DNA from: DATMBL01 sp050735975
GTDB lineage: Bacteria > Desulfobacterota > Binatia > UBA9968
NCBI GenBank assembly: GCA_050735975.1
Contig: JBOHVS010000039.1
Location: forward strand, 1 to 63,844
Direction of reading: 5' to 3'
DNA length: 63,844 nucleotides
Below are positions 49,090 to 59,264 of the stretch, piece after piece. A program made the translations under genes and the position numbers. How positions within the stretch are numbered: position 1 is the stretch's first letter; the number at the start of each line of letters is the position of its first letter. Below the pieces are notes generated by a model. That model made no database searches. It was not told the origin of the DNA and was given only the letters and a program-made list of their open reading frames with translations.

Positions 49090-52000
49090 TTAAACAGAAA
49101 ATAGTTCTCCTTGTTTTGAAGCAGGTTTGACTTCGATCGCCTCACCCAACCTCAAAAAGATCAGCTTGAACGCCGCTACCTCTCTTTGCAAACTTTGCCG
49201 CACGGCCCGTGAATAGACTTCCGCTTGGTATCGATAACGCTCTCCGACCTCCGTCAAGTCGTCCCCATCAATCCGATCGGTCTTATAGTCTGCTATATAC
49301 AATAACCCGCCACGCTCATAGAGCAGATCGATGACCCCTTCCATGATCTGCCCATCCCACGGCATCAACAAAGGGATCTCCCGCCCAAGAATATTGACGG
49401 AGGAAAGCTCGGCGAAGACGCGGGATTTAAGAAAAAGATTGAATATTTCACAAAGTTCCCGAAGCGTTGCCTCACGGTTCGAACCCATAAGGCTGTCCGG
49501 TTGCTGCCACACGAAACGAGCCAGCTCCTCCGCGAAATTTTCCTGGCTCACGGAAAAGTCCAATCTCTCCAAAAAACCATGAGCCAGATTGCCGATTAAG
49601 AGCGCGTTTGTTTCCACTGTAAGGCTGCGTTGTTGCTGAAATCTCTCGGTGAGTTCGCCGGCGCGTTTTTTGAGGGCGGTGGGCGAGACAAAAAAAGGCG
49701 TTTGCCGTGCGGCTTCATACCGGTGATTTCTCGCTCGCCATTCCCGCGCAAAGGCGCTCCAGTCGATGTCCGCCGAGGGGTCGTCCGCGCTTATTTTTTG
49801 CAGTCGCGTTGGCGCTTTTGGGGTTTCCTTAACGGTTTGGAGCTCAATTGTTCCGGCGCCTGCAGCAAGCTCTTTAGCCGTTTCAATTGACGAGAGTTTT
49901 CCAACGGACTGCTCCAGCATCGCGACAAAGCTTCCTTTATCGATCTTCAACGGTGTACAGGAGATCATCAAATGCTCGCGGGCGCGAGTCATGGCGACGT
50001 AGAAGACGCGTTTCTGTTCCTCCTCTTCTCGAACTCGTTTCTTTTCGTCCAGATAAATAGCGGCCAAATTCAAATGGTCCATGGCCCGAAGGCCGATGAG
50101 GTTGGACGACCAATCGTATTGGACGCCGATTTCGGGCCTGCCCGCGTTGGCCGCTCCTCTGGCGTCTGGTAGAACGACGACGGGGAACTCGAGCCCTTTG
50201 GCTTTGTGAATGCTGAGGATCTTAACGGCATCGACGCCTTCCTCCGCCAGCGCGCTTTCACCCTCCTCCTCGACCTCCAGCACGCACCGCTCCAGTTGCG
50301 CGACGACGTCCTTCAAAGTAGCCAGGCTTGATCGGCCCATGACCGCCGCCTGCTGGCGGATTTTTTCGATGTTGGCGACCGCCTGTTCGCCGCTGAAGGA
50401 GCGCGCCGCCAGAATCCGGATTGGAATTCTTTCAAAGATTAGGTTGACCGCATCCGCCACCGAAAGAATGCGCGTTTCGGAATGAAGGCGGTCGAGCGCC
50501 TCGTACAGGTTTCGAACCGGCTCGAGCTTCATCGCAGAGACCCGCGTAGCGCGTCGAACGCTTCTATAATCAAGCAAATGGTCAACGTGGAGATCATAGA
50601 TCTCCGAATCGGAAAGACCGCCGATGGGCGACCGCAGCAGTCCCACGAGCGCTGTCTGGTCGTAGGGATCGCTGACCGCGCGCAGTAAGTTGACCCCGTC
50701 CACGATCTCTTGGGTCGCATAGAAGTGCTTTTCCCCCTCCACGACGTAGGGGACGCCCCGCCGGCGCAGTGGCTCGAGATACAGATGAACGTCTGTAAGC
50801 TTTCTGAAGAGCAAAGCGACATGCTTAGGCTGAACCGAAATCCATTCGCCCTCGCGGTCGCGAATTCGAGCTTTCCCAAGCACCTCCTCTTGCAGCCAGC
50901 GGGCCAGATTTTCGGCCTCCAGCCGGCGTGCCGCGCCGGCCTTTAATTCTTCTTGGGATTCCATTCTGTAGTAGGTAACCTTCCGAAACGAAGCACCGTC
51001 CGGCGGACAAAGATCATTTTTATCAGTGCCCGGCGATCGGATCGGAATGTAGTCCGGTTGCAGCCCGTCCCGCTCACGGATCAACGGCTCGAAAACTCCG
51101 TTGACTACATCCAGTATTCCTGAATGGCTGCGGAAATTCGTCGTGAGCGGGCATTCAATGCCGCCCTGAGCCAGGATGATCTGCCGCACCACGTCGAGAT
51201 AGCCTTGAATGTCGGCACGGCGAAAGGCGTAAATCGACTGTTTCGGGTCGCCAACGACGAATATCTTACCCGGTTGGATCTGGACCGACTGCCAGTCGGT
51301 GGCGCTCTTGCCGGGTTTTTCCGCCAAGTAAAGGAGAATCTCGTATTGAATCGGATCGGTGTCCTGAAATTCATCGATGAGAACGGCTTTGAAAAGATGT
51401 TTCAGCTCTTCGCGCAAGGGGCGGTTATCATGCAAAAGGTTCCTCGCGCGGACCAGTAAACCGTCAAAAGAGACGAAGCCCTGTTTGATAAAGCCCGTTC
51501 GACACTCTTCGACGAACGGAATGAGCAGCTCGCAGAGCGACTGAGTCAGCTCCCGGTTTACGAGCAGGAGACCACGAGCGAGGCGGCAGAGTCGTTGCAG
51601 TTCCTCAAAATCCTCTTCAGACCATTTTCCGGCGCGGCGCAGAGTTTTTTCGGCAAACCAGCGCTTCTCCGCCTCAAGCTGGTCTGGAGGAATTTCGCCG
51701 CGCTTGACGGCGGATTGCAGAATCGCCAGACTATGGCGAGCGAAGGAATCGATTTGGTTGCGGTCTTCCGGGTAGCGTTTTATCAGCTCTCGGGCTTCAC
51801 GCTCCCGATCCGCAAGCCAAGCCGTCAAAGCCGGTTTAGTTCCTGACCCGTTGGAAGCTGCAGGCAGTCCTTCGAGCGGAACGATCTCGGAGCAAAGCGA
51901 AACAGCGACTTGGCGAAGAACCTCCAGAGATATCCTTCCCAATACCCGTTTCCAGGTTTGATGCCGGCCGCCTTGTCGCCCCAGCTCCCGGTCCAACCAG

Positions 52001-52533
52001 ATCGACCATTGCTCGTCGAAGTGTTCTTTGAAGATCGAGCCATCGTCTTCCTTAAACTGAGGATCCACGCCCGCCTCGACCGGGTAAAGGCGCAGCAGCA
52101 AGGCGGCAAAGCTGTGAATGGTGCCGATGTAACTCCGCTCGATTTGACGGAGCGCCTCACGAGCGCGACGATCGATTTCGTCTTTGCTAAGATGGTAGCG
52201 CGCCAGCAAAGAGCGAAGCTCGGTTTGAATCTTGGTCAGCTCGGCGCGGGTCGGATCTTCGTCCAGCCGAGCCGAAAGATAACCCTGCAAGCGCTCCCTG
52301 AGCCTGACGCGCATTTCGTTGGCCGCCTTGTTGGTGAAGGTCAGAGCGACGATTTGCGTGATCGCCAAAGGATCGGGTTCGCGCATGAGTAAATGAATCA
52401 GGCGGTCTACGAGAAGAGTCGTTTTCCCTGTTCCGGCGCCGGCCGTGACCACGACGTTACGGTCAAAGGTAGTCGCCGCGCGTTCCCGTGCTGCGGCGTC
52501 CGGCAGGCTCGTTCCGCCGAGGCGGTTAATCAT
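49090..52533 (-). CDS. addA: AddA-type helicase-nuclease (double-strand break repair)
   Basis: A 1147-residue UvrD-like superfamily 1 helicase with a C-terminal nuclease. Motif I is VVTAGAGTGKTTLLVDRL (about residues 28-45), motif Ia TFTNKAANEMR, motif II VLIDEFQDTDPIQYE, motif III VFVVGDPKQSIYAFRRAD, motif V VKILSIHKAKGLEFPVVVLP, and motif VI RVFYVAMTRAREHL. The PD-(D/E)XK nuclease shows EGVIDLLYERGGLLYIADYKTDR near residue 1075. With AddB it unwinds and resects DNA ends for RecA loading. The start overlaps addB by 8 bases. Length and motifs are complete. Confidence 0.94.
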   Translation of the reverse strand: MINRLGGTSLPDAAARERAATTFDRNVVVTAGAGTGKTTLLVDRLIHLLMREPDPLAITQIVALTFTNKAANEMRVRLRERLQGYLSARLDEDPTRAELTKIQTELRSLLARYHLSKDEIDRRAREALRQIERSYIGTIHSFAALLLRLYPVEAGVDPQFKEDDGSIFKEHFDEQWSIWLDRELGRQGGRHQTWKRVLGRISLEVLRQVAVSLCSEIVPLEGLPAASNGSGTKPALTAWLADREREARELIKRYPEDRNQIDSFARHSLAILQSAVKRGEIPPDQLEAEKRWFAEKTLRRAGKWSEEDFEELQRLCRLARGLLLVNRELTQSLCELLIPFVEECRTGFIKQGFVSFDGLLVRARNLLHDNRPLREELKHLFKAVLIDEFQDTDPIQYEILLYLAEKPGKSATDWQSVQIQPGKIFVVGDPKQSIYAFRRADIQGYLDVVRQIILAQGGIECPLTTNFRSHSGILDVVNGVFEPLIRERDGLQPDYIPIRSPGTDKNDLCPPDGASFRKVTYYRMESQEELKAGAARRLEAENLARWLQEEVLGKARIRDREGEWISVQPKHVALLFRKLTDVHLYLEPLRRRGVPYVVEGEKHFYATQEIVDGVNLLRAVSDPYDQTALVGLLRSPIGGLSDSEIYDLHVDHLLDYRSVRRATRVSAMKLEPVRNLYEALDRLHSETRILSVADAVNLIFERIPIRILAARSFSGEQAVANIEKIRQQAAVMGRSSLATLKDVVAQLERCVLEVEEEGESALAEEGVDAVKILSIHKAKGLEFPVVVLPDARGAANAGRPEIGVQYDWSSNLIGLRAMDHLNLAAIYLDEKKRVREEEEQKRVFYVAMTRAREHLMISCTPLKIDKGSFVAMLEQSVGKLSSIETAKELAAGAGTIELQTVKETPKAPTRLQKISADDPSADIDWSAFAREWRARNHRYEAARQTPFFVSPTALKKRAGELTERFQQQRSLTVETNALLIGNLAHGFLERLDFSVSQENFAEELARFVWQQPDSLMGSNREATLRELCEIFNLFLKSRVFAELSSVNILGREIPLLMPWDGQIMEGVIDLLYERGGLLYIADYKTDRIDGDDLTEVGERYRYQAEVYSRAVRQSLQREVAAFKLIFLRLGEAIEVKPASKQGELFSV

Positions 52534-55500
52534 CGGCTTCTTTAGGGGCGTCCTTTTTCGCTAAGTCAAAGTGGGCGGCAGTCAGTGGATCGTTGGCTGT
52601 CCGCCATGCCGTCGGAAGATGGTCTTTTCGGCAAGCCTGAGCGACCTGGCAATACTCGCAGGCTTCGCCGGGATGGATGAAGTAGCGCCCCTGATGGATC
52701 CCGTCGATGAGATAATAGATGGTTTCGCTCAGGCGTTGTCCCTGGAGTCCATCCCAGTCGTGCGCCGAAAAGATTTTCTCCATGAAAGGTCCTGAGTCCC
52801 AGTTTGGAGCGAGATAATGAAGCGCGACTTCGATCGCAGGGTCGATCGTGTTTTGCAGCTTTCCATATTCCCGCGCCAGGAGCGCATAGAGCGGGGGCTG
52901 GAGTTTCTCGCCGCGTAACGCGGCGCGCAGCAGGTTAGTATCGGCGGCTAACGGCTTTCTGCCGGATTTGTACTTGTAGTCGATCACGCGCAAACGATTC
53001 TCGGAGGGATCAAAATCGATCCGGTCAACCGTGCCGCGAAGGATTAAAGAGGAGGCGGGCTCGGGCCAACTCGCCGGGAACCGACTCTGCAGCTGGGTTT
53101 CCAAAACTACAGGTTGACGGCCCGACCGTAAGAGCTCTTGGAGATCCAGCGCTATTATCTGCTTCAACAAGGCGATAATCGTTTGCTGGAGGTTTTCCCA
53201 AACGAGCGGATAGCCGGTTGGATTTTCAGCCTCATGATCGCGAAAAGCTTTTTGCGCGGACGCTTCGAGCAAAGCTTCAGGGTCGATGGAAGGCTCGGCC
53301 GGGGAAAAATAACCCCGATCGATGAGCTCCTGGAAGCAGTCTTTAAGGATGCGGTGGATGAGTTGTCCGGTGTCACTCGCGCTGACGACGGTTTGATCTT
53401 CGGGGCGTTCCAGGACTCGGAGCTTCAGAACGTTCAAAGCGAAGAACTGAAAAGGGCAGCGGGCGTAGCGTTCCAGGCTGGTTGGAGCCACTCCGTCCCT
53501 GCTGAATCGCTCCCAATAATCGGCAAGATGTCCGGTGAGACCGTCATATTGGCATAGTCTGCCCCCGGCGTTTTCGATAACCTCCAGGAGTTTGTTCCCG
53601 CGTTGGCAGAGAGACGCCGTCTCGGGGAAGTGCTTTAGCAGTCCTTCGATGTTCTTGTTTCTCAAGCTTAGCCAGATCGCAAGCTCCTCGGGCAGGAGGA
53701 TCTCGCTCCGGCGAAACGGCTCAAAATCAGTCCTGGCTCTGATGCTACGCGGGATCGGCACCGGTTCCGTAGAAAAGATTCTCCTCAGCTCCGTTACGTA
53801 CCAGGAAGGTTCGAGCGCGCCGCCGGTTTCATCGGAGCGATGGTAGAGACCGTAGAGGCGATCGTCGGCCGCTCCGATGAGAAGTGCGAAGAGCAATTTT
53901 TCTTCGTCAAACGCGGCAAGCTTTTCGCTGACCTTGTAACCCAGCACCGTTTCCAACACTCGTCGCGTCCGATCTCGGAGAAAAGCATCTTCGCGGATCT
54001 TGCGAGGAAACAAACCCTCATTCAGACCGACGATGAAGAGCGTCTGAAATCGCGATCCGCGGGCGGCCATGGCATCGAGGACGGTGACCCCGGCTATGTT
54101 TTGGTCAGAGATGGGGACGGTTTTGGCTTCTAAGCATCGATGCAAGGTCAGAACGAACTGCGAAAGCGAAGGTCTTGAATGGATTGAATCCAGGGTCGAT
54201 AAATCGTTCAAAGTTTCGGCGATGGTTTTCTTAAGCATTTGATCGGGGGAGTCCACCGTGAGCGCTTCGGGGTCGCCGAGGTTTAAGTATTTTTGCAGCA
54301 AGCCTTGCCACGACTCGACATAGTCGCTCCACGTCGCTTCCGTTGGCAAGCCGCTCAGGTCGTGATGTAGTTCGGCGAATACCCGCCACAGAATGGCTAC
54401 TTGTTCCGACGCGATGCTTATTGTTCTTGTCTCGTCGCCATCCTCGGCTGGCGCGGTAAATTCAAGATCCCGGTCTAGGTAGCGCTTCAAGCGTGTCCAC
54501 TCTTCGGCTCCTTTGGTGATTCCGAGGCGGCGGGTCAGAACGTCCCAAAGATCGGGTCGGGGAACGAATTGTTCCGGCCAAGCGGAGCGAAGGTTGAAGT
54601 AGGGAGATGAGACTAGATCCGCGAAATGGCTGCGCAGGTAATCCTTTCCAGCGAGATTAAGCAGCAAGATAACCGATTTTGCCAGAGGTGCTAACAGGAG
54701 CGGTTCCTCTGCGGAGGTGAAGATCGGAATACGGTGATCGCGAAAGACTTCTTGGATCCAGCCGGTGTAGGGCTCCAGAGCGCGCGCTACGACGCCCATT
54801 TCGGAAAACGCCAACCCTTCGTCCCGGTTCAGGCGGAGGATCTCCTTGGCAACTGTGACAATCTCGTCGCGCGGGCCAGAACAGCTGAGGATCACACACT
54901 TTGGACGATTAGCTGTTTGCGGCGCCGGCGATGGCGTTTCGTCGGCGAATAGAGGCAACCAGCGAAAATCACTATCAGGCTGAGACAGATACTTCTGCTC
55001 GCTTGCCAGACCCTGAAGATAGCGCTCGTAGAAGCGCTGAGCAAATATCCAAGCGACGTGACCGCGCATCAGCGGAAAGAAAAGTGTGGTGGGATATTGG
55101 CGGGCGACCTCGTAAAATACATCCAGCTGGACCTGGGTCAGGTCATAAAAGCCATAATAGAAGATCCGCTCGAACTGGTTCAGGAACGCTGATGACGTGA
55201 CGCGCTCGCGTACAGAAGAGACGAAGTCCTTGTAGTCGTAGAGACCCCATTGTCTGCAGCTGTCGGTGAAGCTTTCATAAAGAGTTATCAAGCGTGCCAG
55301 CTTCTCTTTGTCGCGCTCATCGAAAACGCCTTCATCCAGGCCGCTCATAAGGCTTACCGCGTTGACGCCGCCGTCCTTGAGATCGCGAAGCGTTTGCCAG
55401 AGAGCACCGCAACCGCCGGCTTTCTCGGCAATCGGCAAGAAGGACGCCGTTTCCGACGGTGCTGTCTTAATGCAGTGGCTCAGGGCCTCTTCTATGATGA

Positions 55501-55762
55501 AATCATCGGCCGGAAAGATCGCCGACCCGGGTTCGCTTTCCTCGAACAGCCGGAGATAGAGCTGGTGAAACGTCAAGAGATGAACGTTTAGCAGATTCAT
55601 CCGGTGTTCGGCTGCAAGGCAAATTTTTAGTCGCCGGCGCAAGGAATCGGAAGGCACAAGAATCAACAGCGGCGACATGGACTTCTTTGACTTTTGCTTG
55701 CGGATGGCGTTGACCACTGCGTTTTCCAGATGTGGATGGAAAGGGCCTAGAACGGCATTCAT
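52526..55762 (-). CDS. addB: AddB-type PD-(D/E)XK nuclease subunit with inactive helicase half
   Basis: A 1078-residue protein of AddB layout. Its N-terminal UvrD-like half begins PLLILVPSDSLRRRLKICLA, without a Walker A, so this half is probably non-catalytic. The C-terminal nuclease includes TGQLIHRILKDCF, ILRGTVDRIDFDPSENRLRV and IDYKYKSGR. Four Cys that would hold the 4Fe-4S cluster are in RYARCPFQFFALNVL and in ACEYCQVAQACRKD. First gene of the leftward operon, with divergent gamma-glutamyltransferase upstream. No chi recognition can be deduced from sequence alone. Confidence 0.9.
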   Translation of the reverse strand: MNAVLGPFHPHLENAVVNAIRKQKSKKSMSPLLILVPSDSLRRRLKICLAAEHRMNLLNVHLLTFHQLYLRLFEESEPGSAIFPADDFIIEEALSHCIKTAPSETASFLPIAEKAGGCGALWQTLRDLKDGGVNAVSLMSGLDEGVFDERDKEKLARLITLYESFTDSCRQWGLYDYKDFVSSVRERVTSSAFLNQFERIFYYGFYDLTQVQLDVFYEVARQYPTTLFFPLMRGHVAWIFAQRFYERYLQGLASEQKYLSQPDSDFRWLPLFADETPSPAPQTANRPKCVILSCSGPRDEIVTVAKEILRLNRDEGLAFSEMGVVARALEPYTGWIQEVFRDHRIPIFTSAEEPLLLAPLAKSVILLLNLAGKDYLRSHFADLVSSPYFNLRSAWPEQFVPRPDLWDVLTRRLGITKGAEEWTRLKRYLDRDLEFTAPAEDGDETRTISIASEQVAILWRVFAELHHDLSGLPTEATWSDYVESWQGLLQKYLNLGDPEALTVDSPDQMLKKTIAETLNDLSTLDSIHSRPSLSQFVLTLHRCLEAKTVPISDQNIAGVTVLDAMAARGSRFQTLFIVGLNEGLFPRKIREDAFLRDRTRRVLETVLGYKVSEKLAAFDEEKLLFALLIGAADDRLYGLYHRSDETGGALEPSWYVTELRRIFSTEPVPIPRSIRARTDFEPFRRSEILLPEELAIWLSLRNKNIEGLLKHFPETASLCQRGNKLLEVIENAGGRLCQYDGLTGHLADYWERFSRDGVAPTSLERYARCPFQFFALNVLKLRVLERPEDQTVVSASDTGQLIHRILKDCFQELIDRGYFSPAEPSIDPEALLEASAQKAFRDHEAENPTGYPLVWENLQQTIIALLKQIIALDLQELLRSGRQPVVLETQLQSRFPASWPEPASSLILRGTVDRIDFDPSENRLRVIDYKYKSGRKPLAADTNLLRAALRGEKLQPPLYALLAREYGKLQNTIDPAIEVALHYLAPNWDSGPFMEKIFSAHDWDGLQGQRLSETIYYLIDGIHQGRYFIHPGEACEYCQVAQACRKDHLPTAWRTANDPLTAAHFDLAKKDAPKEADD

Positions 55763-55880
55763 AATAACCTTATAACCTTAACTGCGAAGGTTAACACAAC
55801 ACCTAGCAGGGTCAAAGATTCTTCGCGACTAAAGTTGCAAAAGATCGCTCAAAGTTTTAAACACAGGAAATTCCTTGTTT

Positions 55881-57554
55881 ATGTTCTCCAGGCTCAAGCT
55901 TCCGGTAATCTTCTTTTGCACGTTTTTCTTCGTAGCGACAGGTCCTTGTTACGCTCAAGAACGCGGCGCGGGGCTTGTCGTCTCCGATAGCGAACTCGCG
56001 GCCCAAGCCGGGATGAAGATGCTCGCTCGCGGCGGGAACGCCGTTGACGCCGCGATCGCGACGGCGTTTGCGCTCGGAGTTGTCGACCCTGCATCTTCGG
56101 GGATCGGAGGCGGTGGATTTATGGTGATCTACGAATCCAAGGACCGGCGCGCCCACGCTTTGGATTTTCGTGAAACGGCTCCGGAATTGGCTCGCCCTGA
56201 GCTTTATGTGAAAGGCGGCAAGCCGGTGCCGTCCTTGAGTCTCACAGGCGCGCTGGCTGTGGGCGTTCCCGGTGAGGTCGCGGGATTGCTGCAAGCCGCC
56301 AAACGGTTCGGCAGCCTGCCACGGCAGGTGCTGATGGCCCCGGCAATCCGTTACGCCGCCCAAGGATTTCCTTTGGATGCCACCCTGCGTTATGCCATCG
56401 ATCGCCAGCTCGCGAACATGAGGAAATTTCCCGATCTCGGACGCGTGTTTCTTGTCAAGAACGAAGTTCCAAACGAAGGGGAAGTTATAAAACAGCCTGA
56501 ACTCGCCGATACCCTCAGGGCCGTCGCAGCTCAGGGGGTCGATGTTTTCTACGAAGGATGGATCGCACAAGCCATTGTGGAAACCGTTAAGAAAGAAGGC
56601 GGCGTGCTGACGTTGGAGGATTTCAAGAACTACAGACCCGTTTGGCGCGAACCATTGATCGGTACTTACCGCAAGCGGACGGTTATCGCGATGCCGCCGC
56701 CGAGCTCCGGAGGAGTCGCCCTCATGCAGATGCTCGGCGTCCTTGAAGGTCACGAGCTGCATAAGATCCCCCACAACTCGGCGACCTACCTTCACCTCAT
56801 TGCGGAGGTCATGAAGCATGCCTTCGCCGACCGAGCGCAGTATCTCGGCGACCCGGACTTCGTCAAAGCGCCGGTGCAGATGCTGACCTCGAGAGACTAC
56901 GCTTCCTGGATCCGCAGCCGCATCTCTCCCGTGAAGACCCATCCGGTTAAGTATTATGGCTTGGCTCATCTGAAGGCGGAGCAGGGCGGCACGACCCATT
57001 TCAGCGTGCTCGACCGATTCGGCAACGCCGTTGCCTGTTCTCTAACCATCAACACGCGTTTTGGCTCCAAAGTCCTGGTTCCTAAAACGGGCATCGTTCT
57101 GAACAACGAAATCGACGATTTCTCCATACATCCCAGCGGCAACACCTATGGGCTCGTCGGCAACGAAGCGAACTCGCTCCGGCCTCGGAAACGGCCTCTC
57201 AGCAGCATGGCGCCCACGATCATTCTTAAGGGAAACCGGCCGGCGTTGATTGTCGGGGGTTCGGGCGGACCGCGCATCATCAGCGCCACCCTGCAAACGA
57301 TCCTCAACGTAGTGGATTTTCAGATGCCGGCTCAGCAGGCGATAGACTCTCCTCGGATCCACCATCAGTGGTTGCCAAACGAACTGAACGTCGAGGCAAA
57401 AATCCCGCCCGAGACGAAAAGATCCCTGGAACGGCGCGGCCACGCTATTCGGGAGCGGAGCGCGCTTGGTTTGGTTCAGGCGATCGTCGCCAGGCGAGGA
57501 AAAATCTCGGGCGCGTCGGACCCGAGAGAAGAGGAGCGGGCCCGGTCGGAGTAG
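55881..57554 (+). CDS. ggt: Secreted gamma-glutamyltransferase
   Basis: A 557-residue gamma-glutamyltranspeptidase. A signal peptide (LKLPVIFFCTFFFVATGPCYA, cleavage near residue 25) precedes the large subunit. The autoprocessing nucleophile is Thr 371 in GGTTHFSVLDRFGNAVACS. Substrate-binding blocks follow: NNEIDDFSIHP, SLRPRKRPLSSMAPTI and VGGSGGPRII. The large-subunit Arg lies in LDFRETAPE. It would split extracellular glutathione or gamma-glutamyl peptides in the periplasm. AGGAAA lies about 10 bases before the ATG at 55881. Complete; clearly distinct from the cytosolic relative at 1.0 kb. Confidence 0.94.
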   Translation: MFSRLKLPVIFFCTFFFVATGPCYAQERGAGLVVSDSELAAQAGMKMLARGGNAVDAAIATAFALGVVDPASSGIGGGGFMVIYESKDRRAHALDFRETAPELARPELYVKGGKPVPSLSLTGALAVGVPGEVAGLLQAAKRFGSLPRQVLMAPAIRYAAQGFPLDATLRYAIDRQLANMRKFPDLGRVFLVKNEVPNEGEVIKQPELADTLRAVAAQGVDVFYEGWIAQAIVETVKKEGGVLTLEDFKNYRPVWREPLIGTYRKRTVIAMPPPSSGGVALMQMLGVLEGHELHKIPHNSATYLHLIAEVMKHAFADRAQYLGDPDFVKAPVQMLTSRDYASWIRSRISPVKTHPVKYYGLAHLKAEQGGTTHFSVLDRFGNAVACSLTINTRFGSKVLVPKTGIVLNNEIDDFSIHPSGNTYGLVGNEANSLRPRKRPLSSMAPTIILKGNRPALIVGGSGGPRIISATLQTILNVVDFQMPAQQAIDSPRIHHQWLPNELNVEAKIPPETKRSLERRGHAIRERSALGLVQAIVARRGKISGASDPREEERARSE

Positions 57555-57658
57555 CAAGGAGCGTGGAGCAAAGAGCAAACCCCGCGCACCGCGATGCCTT
57601 CAGTTCTGTCTCAGGTTGAGGAGCAGCGCCGCCGCTTCTGATATCGGTTAGGGCTCGA

Positions 57659-57964
57659 TTAGGTGCGGCGAATGAGCAATCCGAGCACGAGACCGACACC
57701 CGCGGCAATCCCCACTGCACTCCAGGGATTCTCACGGACGTAGTCGTCTGCGATATCGACCGCTTCCTTGCTTCTCTCGATGAGAACTTTCTCAGCGTCA
57801 CCCAGAGACTTTTTGCCTTCGATCAAGCTCTGCTCGATTCTTTGGCGCGCAACCACGATCTTGTCGCCGGCCTGGCTGGCGGTGGCTTTCAATAGTTCCT
57901 CTGCATCGTTAATGAGGGTTTTCAGATCGGCAACCAATCTTTCTTTCGAAGTTTCTCCTTCCAT
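57659..57964 (-). CDS. DUF883 (ElaB/YqjD-like) membrane-anchored protein
   Basis: A 101-residue protein with a long amphipathic helix or coiled coil (about residues 5-75, rich in Lys, Glu and Ala) and a C-terminal membrane segment in ENPWSAVGIAAGVGLVLGLLIRR. The ENPWxAVG motif is diagnostic of the family. E. coli relatives sit in the inner membrane and bind ribosomes in stationary phase. AAGGAGGAGAT precedes the ATG. It is a single gene, divergent from the solute-binding protein gene. Confidence 0.9.
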   Translation of the reverse strand: MEGETSKERLVADLKTLINDAEELLKATASQAGDKIVVARQRIEQSLIEGKKSLGDAEKVLIERSKEAVDIADDYVRENPWSAVGIAAGVGLVLGLLIRRT

Positions 57965-58114
57965 ATCTCCTCCTTCGTAGCAACATGATAAACAGCCGCT
58001 GCAGGGTATTCAAGGACACCTTGGTTTTCGGACCAGCTACATTGATTTCCCCCTGTCGTTACCATACCATTCCTGCGGTTTTTGCGACATTTAAGGTCAG
58101 GAGGGATAATCAAG

Positions 58115-59137
58115 ATGGGACGCAATTGGGATCGCTTGGCGGGGCTCCTACTGTGCGGGATTTTAGCGTTGCCGGGACTTTCCTGGTCGCAGGCCAAGGT
58201 CGACCCAAAGCTGATTGAGGGCGCAAAAAAGGAAGGCCAGCTTGTCTGGTACACAACCATGACCCTGGACCAGAGCAAGCGCGTGGTCGACCGGTTTCAA
58301 AAGAAGTATCCTTTTGTCAAACCTATTTTGTTCCGCACCGGAGGAGGGCCGCTGCTCAACAAGATCATAACCGAAGCGAGAGGAGGCAGGCATGAGTGGG
58401 ATGTGGCGGTGGGTCGAGGAGAAATGGTTTTGCCGCTGATGGAGCGAAAGTTGCTCGCATCCTACCGTTCTGCAGAAACGAAGATGATCGACAACCAATT
58501 GGTGGACAACGACGGCTATTGGGTGGCCTATTATGTTAACAGTTATGTACTGGGTTGGAATACGAAGCTCGTCAAGAAGGATGACGTTCCAAAAACCTAT
58601 GAAGCGTTGCTGGATCCCAGGTGGAAGGGAGGGCAAATCTCGCTCGACAACGAGGCTTACGGGATGCTCGAGGGCCTGAAGAGGGCTTGGGGAAAGGAGA
58701 AGGCTCTCTCCTACTTTAGAAAGCTGGCAACTCAAGATCCCGTCGTCAAAAGGGGAAATACGGAAAGGGTGCAGCTTGCAGTGGCGGGAGAATACGCCCT
58801 CATCATAGCTTACAACCAGACGATCCAGAGGATGACCTCACGAGGCGCGCCGATTGACTGGCTTCCCTTGGAGCCGGCCGTGACTCAGGTCAATCCTGTC
58901 ATGTTGGGCTCCAGGGCGCCGCATCCGAATGCGGCGCGGCTTTTCTATGATTTCATCCTTTCCAAAGAGGGCCAAGAAATGCTCAGAGGCATGCAGCGAA
59001 TTCCGGTGCGAAGGGATGTTGAACCGGATCCGCCGCGCCTTTTCAGGGGCTTTAAATACATTACCGAGAGCCCTGAGGACTATAAAGATTTCGATGCGAC
59101 GGTAAAGCAGTACTTGGAGATCTTCAAGCTACGCTAA
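58115..59137 (+). CDS. Extracellular solute-binding protein (Fe(III)/2-aminoethylphosphonate-type)
   Basis: A 340-residue periplasmic binding protein with a signal peptide (LAGLLLCGILALPGLSWSQA, about residues 8-27). The mature part starts with GAKKEGQLVWYTTMTLDQSKR and resembles the FbpA/PotD class that binds ferric iron, phosphonates or similar anions, with the hinge block YWVAYYVNSYVLGWNTKLV. AGGAGGG stands about 10 bases before the ATG at 58115, which I prefer over an in-frame ATG 33 bases earlier. No permease or ATPase gene is adjacent, so it is an orphan. Ligand unknown. Confidence 0.87.
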   Translation: MGRNWDRLAGLLLCGILALPGLSWSQAKVDPKLIEGAKKEGQLVWYTTMTLDQSKRVVDRFQKKYPFVKPILFRTGGGPLLNKIITEARGGRHEWDVAVGRGEMVLPLMERKLLASYRSAETKMIDNQLVDNDGYWVAYYVNSYVLGWNTKLVKKDDVPKTYEALLDPRWKGGQISLDNEAYGMLEGLKRAWGKEKALSYFRKLATQDPVVKRGNTERVQLAVAGEYALIIAYNQTIQRMTSRGAPIDWLPLEPAVTQVNPVMLGSRAPHPNAARLFYDFILSKEGQEMLRGMQRIPVRRDVEPDPPRLFRGFKYITESPEDYKDFDATVKQYLEIFKLR

Positions 59138-59264
59138 GCGTGCCCGGCCGATCAAACTTCGCCTAACTTCGTTCATCCAATTGGACAATAGCGGCAGTTT
59201 GAGCTGCTTGAACATCTCGACGGCGGCGTCCGCTCGTTTCCGGATCAAGCATGGGAGGTGAGGA

